NCBI GenBank assembly: GCA_964625335.1
Contig: CAZVBE010000001.1
Location: 62,001-126,000, forward strand
Length of the DNA: 64,000 nucleotides
Origin: CAZGUG01 sp964625335
Lineage (GTDB): Bacteria > Bacillota > Clostridia > Ch29
Direction: 5' to 3'
The translations under genes were made by a program, and so were the position numbers. How positions within the stretch are numbered: position 1 is the stretch's first letter; every line of letters begins with the position of its first letter. This document shows positions 58,767 through 64,000 of this stretch, one piece after another. The notes under the pieces are model-generated. The model did no database searches. It had not been told where the DNA came from and was given only the letters and a program-made list of their open reading frames with translations.

Positions 58767-58905
58767 GTGTGCCCGGCATGGGCGCAGTTAAACGGGTGAA
58801 AGTTCCGAGTGTGGGTTGATAGTGTCAAGTACATAGCAAAGGGCAAGGGTGTCCGCCACGAGATGGAATCTGAAGGAAGCCGGCGGCAAACTTCTAGCCT
58901 GAAAT
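58767..58905 (+). mobile_element. 5' remnant of a group IIC intron
   Basis: The sequence begins GTGTGCCCGGCATGGGCGCA, the characteristic 5' end of bacterial group IIC introns. It continues with the domain I landmarks ACGGGTGAAAGTTCCGA, AAGGGCAAGGGTGTCCGCC and GGAATCTGAAGGAAGCCGG. No reverse-transcriptase ORF and no catalytic domain V follow, so only about 140 bases remain. The 5' end abuts the modC terminator hairpin exactly, which is the known target preference of class C introns. Immobile fossil. Confidence 0.85.
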
Positions 58906-58995
58906 AAAGGTATTATTAATGAACAGAGGAAGGAATCTGCCTTTCATTTCAGAATTAATGGATAAGGGGAAATAGGGTTAACGGAGGTGCATATG

Positions 58996-59163
58996 ATGGT
59001 TGGATGTGAAGGCGTACTGAGGGCAAGGGAGAGGATAAGAGAATACGTATACCGTGTCCCCCTTGAACTGTGCCCGTGGCTGACTTTGGATAATGCAAAG
59101 GTGTATCTGAAGCTGGAATGCCGAAACAGGCTGAAAACCTTAAAAGGAGGAAGCATAAAGTGA
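58996..59163 (+). pseudogene. N-terminal stump of a threonine-dehydratase-like enzyme
   Basis: 55 codons from the ATG at 58996 (GGAGGTG six bases upstream; another ATG at 58993). The sequence resembles the start of fold-type-II PLP dehydratases: VLRARERIREYVYRVPLE and VYLKLECRNRLKT, where the PLP lysine would come next in SxKxRG. It ends there, before the catalytic lysine, at a TGA overlapping the GTG start of the aminotransferase. It may still be translated and couple translation to the next gene. Confidence 0.6.
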
Positions 59164-60281
59164 AAATCAAAAAATTTTTGGTTGAAGAATGGATGAATAC
59201 TTATGAAATGGATGCCGTGTACAATTTGGCGGAGACCTGTGTGGATTCCTTTACCTTAGGCGAACTCATATCCATGTCGGAGGACCCGGACGCTTTTGTG
59301 AAGGGTCTTTATGACAAAAAGCTTACCTATGGTCATATAGAAGGCTCGCCCGAACTCAGGGAATTAATAGCTTCGCAGTACTCCGGCATAAACGCAGGCA
59401 ATGTTCTTATAACACAGGGCGGAATAGGGGCAAACTTTTTGACGCTTTTTTCGATGGTTAAACCGGGGGACAGGATTGTGTGTGTACATCCCACCTACCA
59501 GCAGCTGTATTCGGTGCCCGAGAGCTTTGGCGCCAAGGTCAGCCTTTTGAAGTTAAGACCCGATAATGGCTTTCTGCCGGACCTGGATGAACTCAAGTCT
59601 ATTGCCCGGAACGGGGTGGACATGATTATTCTGAACAACCCCAACAACCCCACGGGGGCATTAATAGAAGAAAAGATGCTAAGGGAGATTGCAGAGATTG
59701 CATGGTTCAGTGGTGCCTATGTATTATGTGACGAGGTTTACAGGGGATTGTTACACGACAGCAATGCGGCGGTTCCCTCCATCGTTGATATTTACGATAA
59801 GGGCATAAGCACCGGCAGCATGTCCAAGCCATATTCGTTGGCGGGGTTGAGGCTGGGTTGGACAGCCGGTCCTGTGGAAGTTATAAAAGAGTGTTTCAGT
59901 CACAGGGATTATATGACCATTAGCTGTGGTATGCTGGATGATATGCTTTCGGTACTTGCGCTCAAAAATCACGACAGGATAATGGATAGGAATTTAAGCC
60001 TTATCAGGAAAAATGCAGCCATCCTGTACGACTGGGTTTCAAAGGAGGAGCATATAAGCTATGTGAAGCCGGAAGCAGGAACAACTGCTTTTTTGAAGTA
60101 CGACCTGCCCATAGCCTCGGATGATTTTTGCCGGGGACTGTTTAAAAGCAGCGGGACCATGCTGGTGCCCGGAAAGTGCTTTGATATGGACGGCTGGCTC
60201 AGGATGGGATACTCCTGTGATACCGAAATGCTCAAAATGGGACTGGAAAATATATCTGAATACATTGAAACCCTCATATAA
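59160..60281 (+). CDS. Class I/II PLP-dependent aminotransferase
   Basis: 373 residues from the GTG at 59160 (GGAGG nine bases upstream), overlapping the preceding stump by GTGA. Features are YGHIEGSPELRELIA, GGIGANFLTLFS, MIILNNPNNPTGALI near residue 165, CDEVYRG and the PLP-lysine motif SMSKPYSLAGLRLGW near 225. It transfers amino groups between an amino acid and a 2-oxo acid; substrate cannot be told. It also resembles capreomycidine-synthase-like and aspartate-aminotransferase subgroup proteins. Confidence 0.88.
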   Translation: MKIKKFLVEEWMNTYEMDAVYNLAETCVDSFTLGELISMSEDPDAFVKGLYDKKLTYGHIEGSPELRELIASQYSGINAGNVLITQGGIGANFLTLFSMVKPGDRIVCVHPTYQQLYSVPESFGAKVSLLKLRPDNGFLPDLDELKSIARNGVDMIILNNPNNPTGALIEEKMLREIAEIAWFSGAYVLCDEVYRGLLHDSNAAVPSIVDIYDKGISTGSMSKPYSLAGLRLGWTAGPVEVIKECFSHRDYMTISCGMLDDMLSVLALKNHDRIMDRNLSLIRKNAAILYDWVSKEEHISYVKPEAGTTAFLKYDLPIASDDFCRGLFKSSGTMLVPGKCFDMDGWLRMGYSCDTEMLKMGLENISEYIETLI

Positions 60282-60308
60282 TAAAAAGAAACCGCCGGTG
60301 GCTGGCGG
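60280..60308 (-). terminator. Terminator after the C_GCAxxG_C_C gene
   Basis: Read on the - strand, CCGCC and GGCGG arms (60304-60308 and 60292-60296) with loop AGCCACC are followed by TTTCTTTTTATT. Confidence 0.7.
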
Positions 60309-60327
60309 AAAGAGGCGGAATATTGGA

Positions 60328-60780
60328 TTATTCGAGCTCTTCCCACAGCCATTCGGCTACCTGCCTTATAAGAGGGCTGCATATGGTGGCTCTTATGTGC
60401 TGTTTGTCCCGGATAATCTTATCCGGGTCCTTTGGATCATATCCGATAATATCAATGCAGTTTGCACTTCCATACTTTTCGACAAATTTCTCGACTATTG
60501 TGCCGGCTCTTGAATATGAAGGCTCTCTGTCATCCACGGCGGTGTTTCTGCCATACTTTAACCCTAACGCCATGACCGCTCCCGAAAGGGCGCCGCACAT
60601 ATGCTTTCTCTGGCATATACCTCCCCCAAAGGGTGAGGCTATTTTGGGTATAATGTCACAATCCACGCCGAGTAATCCGGCGGATGAAAGAAGCACGCTC
60701 TCACAGCAGTTGTAATCTTCGTTAAAAAACTCCACGCATTTTCCGATTAACTCATTCTTCCCATCTTTACCAGATTCCAT
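60328..60780 (-). CDS. C_GCAxxG_C_C family (putative redox-active) protein
   Basis: 150 residues from the ATG at 60780 (GGAGG nine bases upstream). The family cysteine pattern is present: NCCESVLLS near the N-terminus, then FGGGICQRKHMCGALSGAVMALG and late cysteines SANCIDI and ATICSPLIRQV. These proteins probably bind a metal or iron-sulfur cluster; no function is established. Frequent in anaerobes. Convergent with the aminotransferase gene and divergent from UDP-glucose dehydrogenase. Confidence 0.85.
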   Translation of the reverse strand: MESGKDGKNELIGKCVEFFNEDYNCCESVLLSSAGLLGVDCDIIPKIASPFGGGICQRKHMCGALSGAVMALGLKYGRNTAVDDREPSYSRAGTIVEKFVEKYGSANCIDIIGYDPKDPDKIIRDKQHIRATICSPLIRQVAEWLWEELE

Positions 60781-60966
60781 AATCAATTGCCTCCATCTGA
60801 TGAAATATAGAACTGACTGGGCTTTTTTTTAATTCTTATTTACATGATACCAGAAACAAAGATAATTAACCAGCTTAGTAACGGCGGCATATTATACTAC
60901 TGGGAAACCGGCGGGCAGGGGTTACCGGGCAAATGGATTCTAAAGTTTTTAATGGAGGCTGTAATT

Positions 60967-62268
60967 ATGAAGCTTTGCATGATAGGTACGGGATATGTAG
61001 GACTTACAACGGGTGTATGCCTTGCTTACCTTGATAATAATGTAATATGTGTTGACAGGGATAAAGACAGGATAGGGCTGCTGAAAAAAGGGGTCATGCC
61101 CATCCATGAGGAAGGTCTCGCGGAATTTATGCAGCAAGGCGTGTCAAAGGGTAGGCTGGAGTTCTCCGAAGACCTTGGCTATGGCGTAACCAATGCGGAT
61201 ATTATATTTATTACCGTGGGGACACCGTCTGTTAACGGCGGAGAAGTTGATCTTACTGCCGTAAAGGAGGTGGCAGGGGGTATTGCGAAGTGTATGGACA
61301 GCTACAAAATAATAGTTGTTAAGAGTACGGTACCCGTAGGCACACAAAGACTGGTGACCGGCATTATAGCGGATAACTTAAAGGGCCGGTCAAACTTTGA
61401 TGTAGTGTCAAACCCCGAGTTTTTACGGGAAGGAAATGCCGTTTACGATACGTTACACCCCGACAGGGTGGTATTGGGCTCGGACAATTTTAAAGCGGCA
61501 AAGGTGCTGGCAGGGCTGTATATGCCAATGGGCGGAAGGATGGTTTTTACCGATCCTGAAAGTGCCGAAATGATAAAATATGCTTCCAATGCGTTTCTGG
61601 CAACCAAGATAAGCTTTATAAACGAGATAGCCAACCTTTGCGAAAAGGTGGGTGCGGACGTGACGAAGGTGGCTTTGGGCATGGGGCTTGACAGCAGGAT
61701 TTCGATGGATTTCCTGGAGGCAGGGCTGGGATATGGCGGGTCATGCTTTCCGAAGGATACTCTTGCTCTGATTACGCTTGCAGACAGGCATGGCTGCAGC
61801 CTGAAGACGGTGAAAAGTGCCATCGAGATTAATGAGAGCCAGAGGATGAAGCCGGTAAAAATGCTGCAGGATTGTCTGGGCAATCTGGAGGGCAGAAAAA
61901 TCTGTATTCTTGGGCTTTCATTTAAACCCAATACCGATGATGTAAGACAAGCCCCTTCGATAGACATAATAAGGGAGATAATAAGGCTTGGGGGCAGGGT
62001 TACGGCCTGTGACCCCATAGCCATACCCAATGCAGGGAAGGTGCTGGACGGAGTTGAGTTTTGTGAAGATACCTATCAGGCTGCCGAAGGTGCGGACGCT
62101 ATTGTCCTGGTTACACAATGGAATCAGTTCAAAAAGCTGGATTTGGCCAAAATCAGAAAAATAATGAAAAGGCCGGTATTCATAGACGGAAGGAATGTTT
62201 ATGATGTGGACACCATGCTCAAACTAGGTTTTGAATACTATAGTATCGGCAGGAGGAATTACGGGTGA
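60967..62268 (+). CDS. ugd: UDP-glucose 6-dehydrogenase
   Basis: 433 residues from the ATG at 60967 (GGAGG at 60954-60958); the longer ORF has no ribosome site. NAD-binding MKLCMIGTGYVGLTTG at the N-terminus, VVKSTVPVGT, SNPEFLREGNAV and the catalytic Cys in GGSCFPKDT near residue 262, then GLSFKPNTDDVRQAPS. It oxidises UDP-glucose to UDP-glucuronate for surface or spore polysaccharides. The nucleotide-sugar epimerase at 63124 may act next in the same pathway, with cotE in between on the other strand. Confidence 0.92.
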   Translation: MKLCMIGTGYVGLTTGVCLAYLDNNVICVDRDKDRIGLLKKGVMPIHEEGLAEFMQQGVSKGRLEFSEDLGYGVTNADIIFITVGTPSVNGGEVDLTAVKEVAGGIAKCMDSYKIIVVKSTVPVGTQRLVTGIIADNLKGRSNFDVVSNPEFLREGNAVYDTLHPDRVVLGSDNFKAAKVLAGLYMPMGGRMVFTDPESAEMIKYASNAFLATKISFINEIANLCEKVGADVTKVALGMGLDSRISMDFLEAGLGYGGSCFPKDTLALITLADRHGCSLKTVKSAIEINESQRMKPVKMLQDCLGNLEGRKICILGLSFKPNTDDVRQAPSIDIIREIIRLGGRVTACDPIAIPNAGKVLDGVEFCEDTYQAAEGADAIVLVTQWNQFKKLDLAKIRKIMKRPVFIDGRNVYDVDTMLKLGFEYYSIGRRNYG

Positions 62269-62367
62269 CCGGAGAACCTGTCCCGTTCCCGGGCACAACA
62301 GACTGGCCGCCACAAAAAATGAGAGCATGTGAAAATCATACTCCCATAATCAGAATATTCTATGTTC

Positions 62368-62958
62368 CTAATCGTCGTCTTCCGTTTCTGCATCTACATT
62401 GAAAACTTCCAGAGTATCCATAATGGTTTCTTCGTCCATGCTTCTTTCAGCGTTCTCCTGTTGGTATGAAACCACGTTGAGCATAGCTTCTCCCATTACT
62501 TCTACCCCCAGGCCGAATTCAACCTGGACGGATATTGAAGGCGATCCGGATTTATTGACCACTGCAGTTCCGAGGGATACGGGTTTTTGGGAAATCCATG
62601 CCAGTATCTTCTTGTTTCGATAGCTCTCTCCGCCAAGGCATCTTACAGGAACAACTTCGGAAAATCTGGCATTGTTTTTAGCTACATAAGTATCGCCGCC
62701 GGCTTCATACCAAACATGTACTTCAAAAATTCCATTGGACCTGACGTTTACCATTTTATCCATAATCTCTTCAAAGCTGCATTCTTTAATTTGGACACCT
62801 TTTAGCGTACATCCCAAAACCTCTGTAGGTCTCTTATTGTCAACAGGACTTATATATATAGTGGTGTTGCATATTTTGGTTGCGCTGCCGTAAACTGCAT
62901 TGGTTATTATCGTCCTTACCCTTCCGGGTTCCGGCTGAATATTATTGTTTTCATTCAC
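62368..62958 (-). CDS. cotE: CotE-family outer spore coat protein
   Basis: 196 residues from the GTG at 62958 (GGGGTG six bases upstream). CotE family features: VRTIITNAVYGSATKICNTT, PTEVLGCTLKG, FEVHVWYEAGGDTYVAKNN, VRCLGGE and EVMGEAMLNVV, with an acidic C-terminal tail (AETEDDD). CotE directs assembly of the outer coat on the forespore in Bacillus, so its presence shows a spore-former. The cysteine in LGCTL is conserved in the family. Expected to be mother-cell expressed; no sigma-E promoter was identified with confidence. Confidence 0.88.
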   Translation of the reverse strand: MNENNNIQPEPGRVRTIITNAVYGSATKICNTTIYISPVDNKRPTEVLGCTLKGVQIKECSFEEIMDKMVNVRSNGIFEVHVWYEAGGDTYVAKNNARFSEVVPVRCLGGESYRNKKILAWISQKPVSLGTAVVNKSGSPSISVQVEFGLGVEVMGEAMLNVVSYQQENAERSMDEETIMDTLEVFNVDAETEDDD

Positions 62959-63123
62959 AGTTTTCACCCCTTTTGTCAAAATTAAAATCTATTTCTATAC
63001 TATAGTATTCTGCTGTATTATTTATGTGATAAAAGGGCAGCAAATTTTCCTTCGGCTTCACGTTTTGTATCACGGCAAAATAATATACTTAAGAACAAAT
63101 AATTAATAAAGGAAGGAATATAT

Positions 63124-64000
63124 ATGTTCAGAAAAGCACTGGTGACCGGCTGCGCCGGGTTTGTCGGATCCCATCTATGCAACGCTCTTGTCTTGCAGGG
63201 ATGGAGCGTAATTGGCATAGACAGTTTCATGGACAATTATGATAAAGGGATTAAGGAGAGAAACCTGTCAGGATTGTTATCCAAGCCAAATTTTAAGTTT
63301 GTCGGCCAGGATCTGATGAAGGTTCCCCTGGATAGGCTTATTAAGAAAATTGACTGCATCTTTCACCTTGCCGCCCAGCCCGGGGTCAGGGACAGTTGGG
63401 GGCAGCAGTTTGACAGCTATGTAATTAATAATGTCCTTGCTACCCAACGGCTTTTGGAGGCAGCAAAAAATATCGATATGAAAAAGTTTGTATATGCGTC
63501 CTCATCCTCGGTTTATGGCAATACAGATATTTTACCCGTCAGCGAGGCACATCCGACCAGACCCTATTCGCCCTATGGCGTAACCAAGCTGGCAGCCGAA
63601 AACCTGTGCAGCCTGTACTATGAAAACTACGGAGTACCGGTGGTGTCGCTGCGTTACTTTACCGTTTACGGGCCGCGTCAGCGTCCCGACATGGGTATAA
63701 GCAGTTTTATAAATGCTATTCTCAAAGGACTAAACATAGTTGTATACGGCGACGGAAACCAAAAACGGGATTTTACCTATGTAGCTGATGTGGTCAGTGC
63801 CAGTATACTGGTAGCAAAATCTCCGGTTGTGGGCGAGGTGTTTAATGTAGGCAGCGGACAGCCTGTGGCTCTGATGGAAGTAATACGGATACTGGAGAAC
63901 CTGACAGGTCAAAGGTGCCGGATAGAGTATATACACAGCCAACGGGGAGATGTGAGGCATACTTGTGCGGATATCAGAAAGATATCCGGAATGCTGGGGT
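63124..64000 (+). CDS. NAD-dependent nucleotide-sugar epimerase/dehydratase, 5' part
   Basis: 292 residues are visible and the frame stays open to the end of the window. Rossmann motif VTGCAGFVGSHL near residue 7, DSFMDNYDKGIKERN, HLAAQPGVRDSW, the Ser of YASSSSVYG, and catalytic YSPYGVTK (YxxxK) near 156, then GPRQRPDMGISSF. Extended short-chain family; closest to UDP-glucuronate 4-epimerase or UDP-glucose 4-epimerase. Adjacent ugd would supply UDP-glucuronate. GGAAGG lies upstream of the ATG. Confidence 0.88.
   Translation, partial: MFRKALVTGCAGFVGSHLCNALVLQGWSVIGIDSFMDNYDKGIKERNLSGLLSKPNFKFVGQDLMKVPLDRLIKKIDCIFHLAAQPGVRDSWGQQFDSYVINNVLATQRLLEAAKNIDMKKFVYASSSSVYGNTDILPVSEAHPTRPYSPYGVTKLAAENLCSLYYENYGVPVVSLRYFTVYGPRQRPDMGISSFINAILKGLNIVVYGDGNQKRDFTYVADVVSASILVAKSPVVGEVFNVGSGQPVALMEVIRILENLTGQRCRIEYIHSQRGDVRHTCADIRKISGMLG

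Overview
The window looks like chromosomal DNA of an anaerobic, spore-forming member of the Clostridia (Bacillota). Supporting signs are strong AGGAGG-type ribosome binding sites, frequent GTG and TTG starts, a CotE-family spore coat protein, a LysM coat-type protein, a ferredoxin-dependent 2-oxoacid oxidoreductase, an enhancer-binding activator with a -24/-12 promoter, and a group IIC intron remnant sitting behind a terminator. No tRNA, rRNA or CRISPR array was seen. The assignment to Clostridia is inferred from gene content only.

Layout. 1-3900: end of an FtsH-like protease, an AlaDH/PNT-family dehydrogenase, a small unknown protein and a stand-alone FMN glutamate-synthase domain. 4244-10350: an AT-rich accessory island of five genes in one direction. 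It holds an sce7726/sce7725/RES-domain trio and an SF1 helicase/DUF2290 pair, both resembling anti-phage or toxin modules. The island ends against a membrane-protein gene that has lost its 5' end (10367-10645). 10662-14811: HxlR regulator and acetyltransferase sharing a palindromic operator, a patch of GGGGACA/TGTCCCC repeats, then an ECF sigma / anti-sigma / two-membrane-protein operon. 14884-22314: LysM protein, then a PrpR-type sigma-54 activator, a sigma-54 promoter, a sodium:solute symporter and a complete four-subunit 2-oxoacid:ferredoxin oxidoreductase. 22415-28848: an unknown gene with three zinc-ribbon genes, a Csp-type copper protein, a glycine-betaine ABC transporter, a decayed second copy of the unknown gene, and a ferritin-like protein.

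28918-42120: mainly regulation and membrane functions. These are a two-component system, a DUF1624 membrane protein, MarR-MATE, an AI-2E-family permease, BlaI-BlaR1, a DTD2-type D-aminoacyl-tRNA deacylase, a Phd-Uma2 fusion with two palindromic operators, and TetR with two paralogous membrane proteins. 42141-48808: a B3/B4-domain gene and its internally deleted copy, a secreted stalk-domain protein, a broken BspA-like gene, a propeller-like protein and a DUF5131 protein. 48955-56112: TetR next to a rifampicin-phosphotransferase-like enzyme, a YyaL/DUF255 protein and a RocB-type M20 peptidase.

56223-64000: a modABC operon behind an elaborate leader, a group IIC intron stump, a threonine-dehydratase stump coupled to an aminotransferase, a C_GCAxxG_C_C protein, UDP-glucose dehydrogenase, CotE and the start of a nucleotide-sugar epimerase. 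The mod leader is the most striking regulatory feature. A consensus promoter is followed by a molybdenum-cofactor-riboswitch-like RNA whose closing helix contains the Shine-Dalgarno of a 9-codon ORF (MDILFIAPP). That ORF ends on CCT-CCT-TAA, which is also the anti-Shine-Dalgarno arm of a long hairpin hiding the modA ribosome binding site. This predicts a relay from riboswitch to leader translation to hairpin opening to modA translation.
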